From contig JAKZAN010000004.1 of the NCBI GenBank assembly GCA_023053545.1, positions 11,631,235 through 11,695,234 of the forward strand: 64,000 bases of DNA. Reading direction: 5' to 3'. This DNA comes from Lepidurus packardi (lineage: Eukaryota; Arthropoda; Branchiopoda; Notostraca; Triopsidae). Below are positions 35,935-46,867 of the stretch, in pieces; positions within the stretch are counted from its first letter, which is position 1, and every line of letters begins with the position of its first letter. The translations under genes were made by a program, and so were the position numbers. The notes below the pieces were generated by a model. The model was not told the DNA's origin and did not search any database. It was given only the letters and a program-made list of their open reading frames with translations.

Positions 35935-38250
35935 TTTAACGTTTAAAAACAAAAAATAGCATTTTTTTAGTAATTTGGCTTGTACATTCATTCTTGCTCT
36001 TTTTCATTCTTGCGTCATGGCAATTTAATCATTCTTGCATCATTGCGATGCATTCATTCTTGCGTCAGTGTTGCATCCAGTGTACCCGCAAGGAAGGCCG
36101 AAGTAGTCAAACAAGTTCCGGCTTAATATTAAGGGAGTCGTCGGTAGCTTTTGGAAGGTTGGAAGAGGTTACTTACGTTTCATTTCGATGTATTCATTCT
36201 TGCATCAGTGTGTCATCCAGAGCACCGTAAGGAAGGCCGAAGTAGCCAAACGAGTTCCGGCTTACTATTAAGGAAGTCGTCGGTAGCTTTTAGGTTGGAA
36301 GAGGTTACGTATAGTACGTTTCATTTCGATGTATTCATTCTTGCGTCAGTGTGCCGTCCAGAGCACCCTAAAGAAGGCCGAAGTAGCGACACGAGTTCCG
36401 GCTTAGTATAATGAAAATCTTCGGTAACTTTTGGGTTGGAAGAGAAAGTCTCGTGTTTCATTTTTAAAAGATTTAAGGAAGGCCGAAGTAGCGACACCAG
36501 CACCCCAAGGAAAACCGAAGTAGCCCAACGATAAATCTAAGAAAAAGAGTGTATTTAACGTTTAAAACAAAAAATAGCATTTTTTTACCAATTTTGCCTG
36601 TACATTCATTCTTGCTCTTTTTCATTCTTACGTCATGGCAACTTAATCATTCTTGCGTCATTTCGATATATTCATTCTTGCATCAGTGTGTCATCCAGTG
36701 TACCCCCAAGGAAGGCCGAAGTAGTCAAACAAGTTCCGGCTTAATATTAAGGGAGTCGTCGGTAGCTTTTGGAAGGTTGGAAGAGGTTACTTACGTTTCA
36801 TTTCGATGTATTCATTCTTGCATCAGTGTGTCGTCCAGAGCACCGTAAGGAAGGCCGAAGTAGCCAAACGAGTTCCGGCTTACTATTAAGGAAGTCGTCG
36901 GTAGCTTTTAGGTTGGAAGAGGTTACGTATAGTACGTTTCATTTCGATGTATTCATTCTTGCGTCAGTGTGCCGTCCAGAGCACCCTAAGGAAGGCCGAA
37001 GTAGCGACACGAGTTTCGGCCTAGTATAATGAAAATCTTCGGTAACTTTTGGGTTGGAAGAGAAAGTCTCGTGTTTCATTTTTAAAAGATTTAAGGAAGG
37101 CCGAAGTAGCGACACCAGCACCCCAAGGAAAACCGAAGTATCCCAACGATAAATCTAAGAAAAAGAGTGTATTTAACGTTTAAAACAAAAAATAGCATTT
37201 TTTTACCAATTTTGCCTGTACATTCATTCTTGCTCTTTTTCATTCTTACGTCATGGCAACTTAATCATTCTTGCGTCATTTCGATATATTCATTCTTGCA
37301 TCAGTGTGTCATCCAGTGTACCCCCAAGGAAGGCCGAAGTAGTCAAACAAGTTCCGGCTTAATATTAAGGGAGTCGTCGGTAGCTTTTGGAAGGTTGGAA
37401 GAGGTTACTTACGTTTCATTTCGATGTATTCATTCTTGCATCAGTGTGTCGTCCAGAGCACCGTAAGGAAGGCCGAAGTAGCCAAACGAGTTCCGGCTTA
37501 CTATTAAGGAAGTCGTCGGTAGCTTTTAGGTTGGAAGAGGTTACGTATAGTACGTTTCATTTCGATGTATTCATTCTTGCGTCAGTGTGCCGTCCAGAGC
37601 ACCCTAAGGAAGGCCGAAGTAGCGACACGAGTTTCGGCCTAGTATAATGAAAATCTTCGGTAACTTTTGGGTTGGAAGAGAAAGTCTCGTGTTTCATTTT
37701 TAAAAGATTTAAGGAAGGCCGAAGTAGCGACACCAGCACCCCAAGGAAAACCGAAGTATCCCAACGATAAATCTAAGAAAAAGAGTGTATTTAACGTTTA
37801 AAACAAAAAATAGCATTTTTTTACCAATTTTGCCTGTACATTCATTCTTGCTCTTTTTCATTCTTACGTCATGGCAACTTAATCATTCTTGCGTCATTTC
37901 GATATATTCATTCTTGCATCAGTGTGTCATCCAGTGTACCCCCAAGGAAGGCCGAAGTAGCCTACGAGCACCCCAAGAAGTAGCGACACGAGCACCCCAA
38001 GGAAGGCCGAAGTAGCCCAACGAGTTCCGGCTTACTATTTAGGAAGTCGTCGGTAGCTTTTAGGTTGGAAGAGGTTACGTATAGTACGTTTCATTTCGAT
38101 GTATTCATTCTTGCGTCAGTGTGCCGTCCAGAGCACCCTAAAGAAGGCCGAAGTAGCGCCACGAGTTCCGGCCTAGTATAATGAAAATCGTCGGTAACTT
38201 TTGGGTTGGAAGAGAAAGTCTCGAGTTTCATTTTTTAAAGATTTAAGTAA
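35935..38250 (+). repeat. Higher-order satellite: 618-bp unit built from about 155-bp subunits
   Basis: AGTGTATTTAACGTTTAAAA recurs at about 36548, 37166 and 37784 (618 bp apart), with a diverged version near 35930. Within each unit a subunit occurs three times: TATTCATTCTTGC, TCAGTGTG(T/C)C, GGAAGGCCGAAGTAG, GTTCCGGCTTA and TCGTCGGTAGCTTTT. The second and third full units are almost identical. The first is more diverged and the last has an internal deletion. Overlapping reading frames of 60-99 codons repeat at 618-bp spacing because 618 is divisible by three; they have no protein-like features. Confidence 0.95.
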
Positions 38251-41019
38251 AAGGTATGTATGATTCATTGTAGGAGCTGGTTAATGCACTTTGTTGAGTT
38301 GGAAGAAAGGCAATACGTACAGTTAGAGAGCTTTTGGTTACCTTTCAGTTTAACACCCCATTTCGGGGGTGACTTGGTGTGTTCACCCCTCTGAAAAACC
38401 TTTTGGGGCTTTTTGATTAGGGCTCCCAAACGCTCTACACTTGGACATCTGCTTCACTTGCCGCACTGTACTGTACAATAGCGTACTGCATGGCACGGGC
38501 TCAAGCTAATAGTCAAAGCCAATCTATCTCCATCCAACATTGGCAATACGGGACAGGACAAAAGCCTTGTTGAATGTTACAAGATGGTTTGGAAAGTATT
38601 CGCTGCAAGTGCGTGGAACAAGCCCAACCATACCAGAGGCCATAGAGAGGAAGGATAGGGGGAGCTCCTAACTAGATTAAGAGCGCTTTTACTCAACACT
38701 GAGCATATATTGCATTAGAGCGAAATGATTCAAGCTTGAAGAAAAGGTTTATACGCCATTTTTCTTTTTGGGTAGGAAGCGGAATGGGATTTCGGTTTTT
38801 GTTTTTTTATGGAATAAGTTGGAAACAACGATGGGGAAGTAGATCTGCGGCGCGAAGAATAAGTTTCCCATCAGGTGCATTGTAGTGTTGTATTGGGGTG
38901 TCTGTGTGTGTGTAAAAAGCACAAGCAGAAAATCCTAAGCAGAGCAATCAGCTTAGCACACCCAGGTCATCATAGCGAAACCTAGAGAAGCAGAAGAGAC
39001 TCATTCCCGTCCACCCCCCCGCCAGAGTACCACAAGATCAGGAGGCAGCAGCAGGCACCGCTCAGCAAGATCATAAGTCTGCTCCGAAGATGCACGGAAT
39101 AGGTGGGAATATGCCCATATGTGATAAATAGGATTCCTAGCTCTCACACCTATACTCCCCTCTTTGTCTGCTTTATTTCTCCTTTTCTTTAAGACAGAAA
39201 AACACGAAGTCTGTCTAACTTCAAACGGAAGTAATAGTACTAGAGTGTTGCTAAAAGAATTCCGATACGAATTTGGATACTAATACTTTGAATAATAATA
39301 CTAATATTGGGTAATATAATACTAATATAATATGGTATATACTAATATTGGATAATAATACTAATATTTGGATACTAATACTTTGGATACGAATTTGGAT
39401 ACTAATACCAGTACCAGTAATACTGTGCAGAAGAAAACGAGGAGTCGTGTTGGAAGACAAAGTTCGTAGAGGGACAGGGTTGAGCCAAATTGTATTTCTT
39501 TTTATTACTGCAAGTTGTGTTTCAAAGGAGTAGGAGCAAAAGCTCTCAGCATACAGTTTGCCGAGTTGATTGTTAATTGCCCCATAACGATGAAGTCGTC
39601 TCTGGCTTAACGACGCATTTGTCATGCAAACATTGCTGGCTTTAAGGGAACTTGAGTTTGGCGTCTGCAAGCTCGCACCCAATCTTCTTCTTCTTTATTA
39701 TTTTTATTTTTTTTTAGTCCTAAATTCCGCTTCTGATTCCCCACCAGAAGCGCCGACTGTTCTCTAGCACTGCTTAGCAAGCCAGAACGGGGGTAAAAGA
39801 CAATTGTGTGGATCTTGTTTTGTTTTTTATTTCTGTGGATTAGTTTTGCTTGGGAGGGTGGATAGTAAAAGTGGAAGTGGAAGTATGAAATGGGCACTAC
39901 TAAGAGTGCCAGACTGAAGAATCAAGAAGGCAGAAGAGAAAAGTCGGCATACGCTTTTGCCGGGGCTCTTCTGCTTTTGTGTGGGCTGCTCCAATATGGG
40001 CACTATCTTGGTGCTCGCACTTGGCTGCTCAAGCTCAAATAGTTTCGGTCTCTTCAATCTGAACAGAACTTTGGGACCCCGGAAAACAAAAGCAGTTAAG
40101 CACAACCCCTTTTAACGTTATGGCAAGTAGATTACGTTTAGAGCTATGCTATAACAAGCTGAAAAAAAAAAACTAAACATATCCTTTTCATCCATGAGGA
40201 TGGAGGAAAGTGGGAAGATCCTCCCACTTTTCCATATTTTCTTTTTTTTTTTTCCCCAACTCACTTATTGCTGGTATCTTAGATTAGTATCACAGATGGT
40301 ACAAGTCTCAGGGCTAGAACTATTGACTTTATTTATTAAAGCATTTTATTGGAAAAATTCTCATTTATTTTTTTTTCTGAATTTTACCAAGCAATTTTTT
40401 TCGCCATTGAGTAGCCCCAACTTCCTTTCACATGTGGGAGATTTCTCACCAGTTTTCACGAGCTAGCAGATCATCTTCGATTCGATTTCGGAAAAAGGTA
40501 TATAGGTGGAGCTCTTGGGAGTTGGAACAATTGGATTCGGTTAACCGGTACCAAAGATTCTGGAAGTGTTTAAGATTTTTGGGAGACATTTTTGGACGGA
40601 TTTTTAGCTTAAAGAGTGGAAGAAGTTGAAAGAAGTTGAAAGAAGTTGAAGGAACGACCCGGGGCTACAGTTGGCTTATCAGATATATTGCTGAGGTAGG
40701 AAAAGACGAAGACGAGTTGAATAGCTTTTTATGGATGAGTGGTTTCCAGAACTACTTGTCTATTCCCACCTATTATATTTCGGTATGCCTCGGAATCTTT
40801 TTTTTTTTTTTTTGTGTCACACTTTTAGCCTTCTTTACAAGCTGCACGCGGCAATAGCGGCTTTTTCGAGCAAAAGAGACAATTAAATTGCACTGTATTG
40901 CTTGCAGGCAACTGCTTTCCTGTCGACTTTTCCACGAGGGACACGGAATAAGAAAACCTGAATAAGAAATGAGGGATTTTGACGCTTTTCTTGATATACC
41001 AACAAGTTTTTTTTTCCTC

Positions 41020-42300
41020 CTTTTTTCTTTTTTATTTAGGTTTAGCACAGTGAAGAAGTGGGCATAGGATAATAAGAGTTTCCAATCCTATAATATACTC
41101 TATATTTCGAACGTTTTGTAAATTTTCATTCTTGCAATGCAAGCTTCCATTACTTTTTCTTAGCAACAATGAGAATGTTGACTGTTTGACCTATTCACTT
41201 AGCCACAATGAAAATGTTAACAGTTTGGCAACAGTGAAACACTTACTACCGGGAATTCTTGCAGTGATTTGACTCAACAGTGCTAGCAACAATGAAAGTA
41301 GTGTCAATTTTGGATTTCTTTGGAAATTTTAGTAAATTTAGTAAATTTAGTAAATTTGGAAATTTAGTAAATTTAGTAAATTTGGAAATTTAGTAAATTT
41401 AGTAAATTTGGAAATTTAGTACATTTAGTAAATTTGGAAATTTAGTACATTTAGTAAATTTGGAAATTTAGTCAATTTTCATTCTTGCAATGCAAGCGTC
41501 GTAGCTTCCATTACTTTTTCTTAGCAACAATGAGAATGTTGACTGTTTGACCTATTCACTTGGCCACAATGAAAATGTTAACAGTTTGGTAACAGTGAAA
41601 CACTTACTACCGGGAATTCCTGCAGTGATTTGATTCAACCGTGCTAGCAACAATGAAAATAGTTTTTTTTCCCTCCTTTTTTCTTTTTTTATTTAGGTTT
41701 AGCACAGTGAAGAAGTTGGCATAGGATAATAAGAGTTTTCAATCCTATAATATACTCTATATTTCGAACGTTTTGTAAATTTTCATTCTTGCAATGCAAG
41801 CTTCCATTATTTTTTCTTAGCAACAATGAGAATGTTGACTGTTTAACCTTTCACTTGGCCACAATGAAAATGTTGACAGTTTTTGGCAACAGTGAAACAC
41901 TTACTACCGGGAATTCCTGCAGTGGTTTGATTCAACAGTGCTAGCAACAATGAAAATAGTGTCAATTCAGGATTTCTTTGGAAATTTTAGTAAATTTAGT
42001 AAATTTAGTAAATTTGGAAATTTAGTAAATTTAGTAAATTCGGAAATTTAGTAAATTTTCATTCTTGCAATGCAAGCATCGTAGCTTCCGTTACTTTTTC
42101 TTAGCAACAATGAGAATGTTGACTGTTTGACCTATTCACTTGGCCACAATGAAAATGTTGACAGTTTTTGGCAACAGTGAAACACTTACTACCGGAAATT
42201 CCTGCAGTGATTTGATTAGCAACAATGAAAATAGTGTCAATTTTGGATTTCTTTTTAGCTAATTTGGAGCCTGAGCAACAATGAAAAGTGTAGTACAGGG
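41020..42300 (+). repeat. Complex tandem array rich in GCAACAATGA words with a TTTAGTAAA minisatellite
   Basis: Modules starting TTTTCATTCTTGCAATGCAA at about 41129, 41476, 41779 and 42056 are followed by TTAGCAACAATGAGAATGTT, CCACAATGAAAATG, CAACAGTGAAACACTTACTA and CCGGGAATTC. Between modules lies a run of TTTAGTAAA and TTTGGAAAT (41325-41475 and 41980-42055). A TTTAGCACAGTGAAGAAG segment at 41040 is repeated at 41698. The TTCATTCTTGC word is shared with the 36-38 kb satellite. Confidence 0.9.
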
Positions 42301-43639
42301 TTAGATCGGAATACTGGGTAAATGAAGGAGGGAAGGTGTCCTTACAGCGTTGGTGGTCGATAATTGTGTCTACTTTGTTGCTGCGAAATAGCACGATCGA
42401 GGGGGTACAGTATTAGTCCAGGAATATGCTGAGTCAATGCTGAGCATATTTATGACGGAGAGGAGAAACTGCTCTATATAACTTATGGGCCCGGTGGTAG
42501 TGGTTTTGGTCTATTTATATGTATGGTTATCAAGTTTGGTATGTTGTTGGAGGTGGAAGGAGGGTGGCGGTTTAGGGTAAGAGGGGAATGTAAAAAGAAA
42601 AGATTGGAACGGAGCACAGGCAAGGCAGCAATATGACGAGTTAGTGGAGTTGGCGGAGTTGGGGAGATGAGATCGAGATGATGGTCCAGAATCACAAGAG
42701 AGTCGAGAAGCTGACCCTAGGGCCCTTGTACTCGGTCTCTCTATCTCTGAGGCTCTCTCAGTTATGTCTCCCGGTTCTCCCAAACTCAAATCCAATGATG
42801 GACTCGATCACCGAAGCAATTCCGCGGTGGAAGTGACCCAAAGTGCCATAAGTTGACTTGTGGCCCTCCAGGAAAGAGAGACAAGAGGAAGGGGGTTAAA
42901 TGGAGTTGCTCTTTAATGGCTCGATGTAAAAGACTCAAGTTTTATCTCTTTGAGAAGCAGATATTGCCGATGCTTTGTACGGAACCCCAAGTTCTATGCC
43001 CCTCCCTTTTAAGGTGTTTAAAACTTTGGGAAAAACTTTTAATATCTCTATGATCGCATGCCCCACAGGTGAAAGGGTTTTCATCTCTGCGTTGCTTGTT
43101 CCTTTTTACTTCAATTGATGTCGATGGCATTTGTATTTGACCTACAGGTGGCCAGTAGTTAATCTTCAATATAATTAAAAGTTAAAGTTTGTACAGTATT
43201 AGTTGTATTGAATTTAAGACCATCTTGTCACAGTATTAGTAACATATAATCACAGTAACCATAATAAAATTGAACTATTTTTAACATCATTTCTCTACGA
43301 ATGATCAATAAACATTTAGTTCGGGGCCTGAAGAACAGATGGCGCCCCTATCGCTGGCTTCTACTTATTTTACGGTGTCGACTTGCTACATCCGGTTCTT
43401 ACACTACTGACACCGAATGTTTTACGTTAAACAGTTTTTTTTCTAGTTTCATAGCATAAGATACTCACTAGTGCTGAGTAATGACTAAAACTATATAATA
43501 ACGAAGTATCTAGATGATTTCCTTGTTGTTTTGTTAGAAAATAATAAGATAAACAGATCCTAATCGGTCTTTTATGTAGAAGCGTGTATTGACATTGACA
43601 AGGCACATTGCTTTAATTGGCAGGCAAGTAAACCAAATT

Positions 43640-44690
43640 AATGAACTGAGACGCCATCTAGTATTCATTTCATTTCATGAACTGAACATGAACATAGGTT
43701 ACAATGAATTCCTATGCTTGTTCTGGCACGGAACTCTACATGGATGTGGAATGTGAATTTAAAATTGACCCATATTACGAAAAGTAAAGGCTCATTTTGT
43801 GCCTTCTGAATTTGTTTCATATTATTTCATATAATTTCTGTGATTTAAACTAAATTTTTTAAAAATACATAATTAGTTTTTGAAAAGACTAGAGTCACCA
43901 TCTAGTGTCTGTTTCTTGGACTGCACATAGGGAACAATGCCGTGTTCAGGCCTGGAACTCTACATGTGAACTTAAAATTGACCCATATTACGAAAACAAA
44001 AGGCTCATTTTATCCTTCTGAATTTGTTTCATATTAGTTCATATAATTTCTGTGTGATTTAAACTAAATTTTTTAAAAATACATAATGAAAATAGTTTTT
44101 TAAAAAGACTAGAGTCGCCATCTAGTGCCTATTTCTTGGACTGCACATAGGGAACAAAGAATGCCGTATTCAGGCCTGGAACTCTACATGTGAACTTAAA
44201 ATTGACCCATATTACGAAAACTAAAGGCTCATTTTATCCTTCTGAATTTGTTTCATATTATTTCATTTAATTTCTGTGTGATTTAAACTAAATTTTTTAC
44301 AAATACATAATGAAAATAGTTTTTTAAAAGACTAGAGCCGCCATCTAGTGCCTATTTCTTGGACTGCACATAGGGAACAATGCCGTGTTCCGGCCTGGAA
44401 CTCTACATGTGAACTTAAAATTGACCCATATTACGAAAACTAAAGGCTCATTTTATCCTTCTGAATTTTTCATATTAGTTCATATAATTTCTGTATGATT
44501 TAAACTACATTTTTTAAAAATACATAATGAAAATAGTTTTTTAAAAGCCTAGAGTCGCCATCTAGTGCCTATTTCTTGGACTGCACATAGGGAACCATGC
44601 CGTGTTCCGGCCTGGAACTCTACATGGAAATGGAATTGATACTTAAAATTGACCCAAATTCTGAAAATTGAAGGCTCATTTGACGTCATC
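43640..44690 (+). repeat. Tandem repeat, about 220-bp unit, four good copies plus a diverged one
   Basis: Copies start with GACTAGAGTC(A/G)CCATCTAG at about 43887, 44107, 44330 and 44547 (spacing 217-223 bp). Each continues CTTGGACTGCACATAGGGAA, GGCCTGGAACTCTACATG, AAAATTGACCCATATTACGA and AAAGGCTCATTTTATCCTTC. A degenerate copy sits at 43650-43880. The GCCATCTAG core recalls the GCCATCTG core of unrelated repeats in the window. Confidence 0.9.
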
Positions 44691-45236
44691 CGAACTAGTT
44701 TTCTAGTAACTGCGATTCACTAATCATAAATTGCCACAATTAGCATTGTGTCGTCAACACCTTCTCTGAAAACTTCATGAAATTAATGGAAACGTGAAAG
44801 AAGAAAACAATTCATTAAAAATACGTTTCTTTAGGTAAGGTTGCTGGTTGTCCGACAACAGCACGCCTGCATTTATTTACTGTAATTTCCGTATGGCATA
44901 AACAAGGGATGGAAATACCGGTTTTTAAAGCAATTTGCCTGAAGGTAGTTTGGAATATTGGGGGTATACCAGGCGCGCGTGACAAAACTATTATTTTTTA
45001 AAATAAGGAACCCACAACAAAATAGAAGCCTGGGGAAAACCATTGACAAATAAGATTAACGGAAGTTTGCTTACGGAAAAAAAAAGTTAGAAAATAACAA
45101 TGAGAATAAGAATTCATCTCCCGAGAATTTTTTTCCTAGTGGTAAACCCTCCTAACCTATGAAACTTATATCGGATTTCGAACCTAACCAAAAAAAAAGG
45201 GGGAAAATCTTATGCCCCATTCCCACGCCACGGTTT

Positions 45237-46115
45237 TCAGTCAATGTATTGGGCCAGCCAGCGGAATCCTTCACCGTATCCTTGACGTTTCAATACCGAA
45301 CACATGAACAACTCCAGAGGTCGCCCAGGTACTTCCGAACGCGGAATCTTTCCCTAAAATGCGTAAAGTAAATATTAAGAAAATTCTCTTGAATTATTGT
45401 AAGACTTACTTTGCCTGTTGTCTGACCAAATATGCCGAAATAATTACGCAACTCGTCTTCGGAAGCTGCACCTGGTCTGTCAATCTTATTTCCAAGGATC
45501 AAAATCGGACAATTGGCAAGTTGCTCGTCTGTAAGCAGCGAGTCAAGTTCAGCTTTGCTCTCGGGGAATCTACCGCGGTCAAAGGCATCAATAAGAAAGA
45601 CAATGGCATCCACAGCTGGGAAGTAATCCTTCCACACACGCCGAGCTATAAGAATGTAATTGTTAAAAACCATAGAATTATTGTAGAAGCCAAGAATTGG
45701 TTTCTTTTCAGGTGTTATTCGCATTACCTTGGTGATGGCCGCCCAAATCAAAGGTCGTAAACCTCATGTTACCAATGGACAACTCCTCCGAGGCTTTAGA
45801 AAGGTAACGTTCATTAGAATCCTCATTTTAGTTACTTTAGTTTTTAGTTTAATCGTCATTTTACGTTAATTAGAAGTCATTTTAGTTACTTGGATGAAGC
45901 GTAGGGACGTGTTGTGCCATACGATCATCTTTGAGCATATGCAGCAAAGTAGTTTTGCCAGCATTATCCAACCCCAAGAATAAGAGCTTGCCAGACTTCT
46001 TCCATAACCCTAATGAGAAGAAAATTAACCATCTGATTTGTTTTTAATGAACAAAGAATTGACTGCACACACCTAGGTAGCCTAAGACTCCAGTAAGCCA
46101 ATCCCAGAGAAACAT
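45237..46115 (-). CDS. Sar1: Sar1 GTPase (COPII coat assembly)
   Basis: Sar1 is the Arf-family GTPase that, when loaded by Sec12, inserts its N-terminal helix into the ER membrane and recruits Sec23/24 to start COPII vesicle budding. Reverse-strand exons: 46073-46115, 45890-46009, 45728-45793, 45410-45645, 45237-45353. All junctions are GT-AG with matching phases and the total is 193 codons plus TGA, the normal length. Visible: hydrophobic N-terminal helix starting MFLWDW (the membrane-insertion region), P-loop GLDNAGKT at 27-34, switch I VPTLHPTSEEL, switch II DLGGH, NKID guanine-specificity motif, and the conserved C-terminus [17 protein letters not shown]. Every key residue is present, so the gene looks functional. 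The exon with the start codon is preceded by TTTCTTTCAG, implying a separate 5'UTR exon. Confidence 0.97.
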
Positions 46116-46287
46116 ATTCCTGAAAGAAAAAGAAATCAGGCTTGGTTAATAAAAACCGTTATGATTAAATAACCCAAACCTTATGACTTGCTATAAAAAG
46201 AACAAGTTGTTTGAACCAGTTTGGGCCCCAAAAACGTTCGTTTTCTACCTTTAATGACATTATACATGATGTTATTGTGAAACTTAC

Positions 46288-46540
46288 GCTCTAACTGAAT
46301 TGCCAGGTCAATTTGAAACGGGTGAATTACCCAGAAAACGGGAAAATAACGATGGTCCTCCGTTTCTTGACAGAAAAAGATCGAGGTGGCACCTCAGAGA
46401 TGACGTCATGCGTCGCGAATAGGGAGCGAATCGGAGCCGTTCGCGTCTTACAACCTTCCCATATCCCCGAAGACCTCCGGCAGTGTTGTGGTGTCGTGGA
46501 AGAAGGGTGGATTTTACCGCGATCGACATGGAGGAACATT
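46288..46540 (-). other. Probable 5'UTR exon of Sar1 (upstream limit uncertain)
   Basis: A consensus donor (GTAAGT on the reverse strand, 46282-46287) lies upstream of the Sar1 coding exon, whose acceptor is at 46120-46121. The sequence beyond it (46300-46540) is GC-richer than its surroundings, as for a promoter-proximal exon. The far boundary is a guess. Confidence 0.5.
46401..46408. promoter_or_regulatory. CRE-type palindrome TGACGTCA in the Sar1/Dlg5 divergent promoter region
   Basis: A perfect TGACGTCA (CREB/ATF site) lies between the two divergent genes, in the segment that also contains CpG-rich ATGCGTCGCGAATAGGG. The consensus is established; use in vivo is inferred from position. 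The UPR-linked ATF6/XBP1 site shares the ACGT core, which would suit a secretory gene such as Sar1. Confidence 0.4.
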
Positions 46541-46667
46541 AGTTAATTTGTGTTAATTCAAAATTGCACGGACATATCGGGTTATGCAGCTTAGTGCATA
46601 CAAGGTGCTTTAAAGGGTGATAGAATGACAAGCAGAAGAGTTTAATGTGAGGATTTCATTGTTGCAG

Positions 46668-46724
46668 TATGCAGAGCTGGCATTGAGTTTGAGTGGAACA
46701 TTGGAAGCCAAACAAAATAAAAGG
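46668..46724 (+). other. Candidate 5' exon of Dlg5, probably untranslated
   Basis: A 57-bp segment lies between a good acceptor (TTCATTGTTGCAG) and donor (AAAGG|GTAAGG) just upstream of the first clear Dlg5 coding exon. It reads open in one frame, but I found no acceptor that would join that frame to the Met at 46868, because a TAA lies directly upstream. It is therefore more likely 5'UTR. Confidence 0.35.
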
Positions 46725-46867
46725 GTAAGGCACGTTTTTTTCTTTTTAACGTGAGTGTACTGAGAGGCAGAAAAGCTAGCCTAATAAACACCGTAGTAGG
46801 TCAGGATTGTTTGGGGGAAGTTTTTAGCATTAATAGGGGATTTATTTGGGCTTATTAAGGAGCGATA

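Larger units (their letters stand above)
34365..45236. other. Intergenic region between the PRDM8-like gene and Sar1
   Basis: About 10.9 kb without a recognisable gene. It starts with ATT/TAA simple repeats (34.7-35.05 kb), followed by the 618-bp satellite (35.9-38.25 kb), unique sequence with short unsupported frames (38.3-41.0 kb), the GCAACARTGAAA array (41.0-42.3 kb), unique sequence (42.3-43.6 kb) and the 220-bp array (43.6-44.7 kb). A reverse-strand AATAAA at 44872-44877 could serve Sar1. Confidence 0.6.

Noticed and set aside
36151-38015. Repeated 60-99 codon frames at 618-bp spacing, looking like a gene family
   Set aside because: They are the same satellite read repeatedly; the period is a multiple of three, so frames persist in each unit. 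The peptides lack domain features.
42942-43169. Reverse-strand frame with PFTCGACDHRD, suggesting another zinc finger near the PRDM8-like gene
   Set aside because: Only a CXXC is present; the paired histidines are not at finger spacing, and the surroundings are not coding-like.
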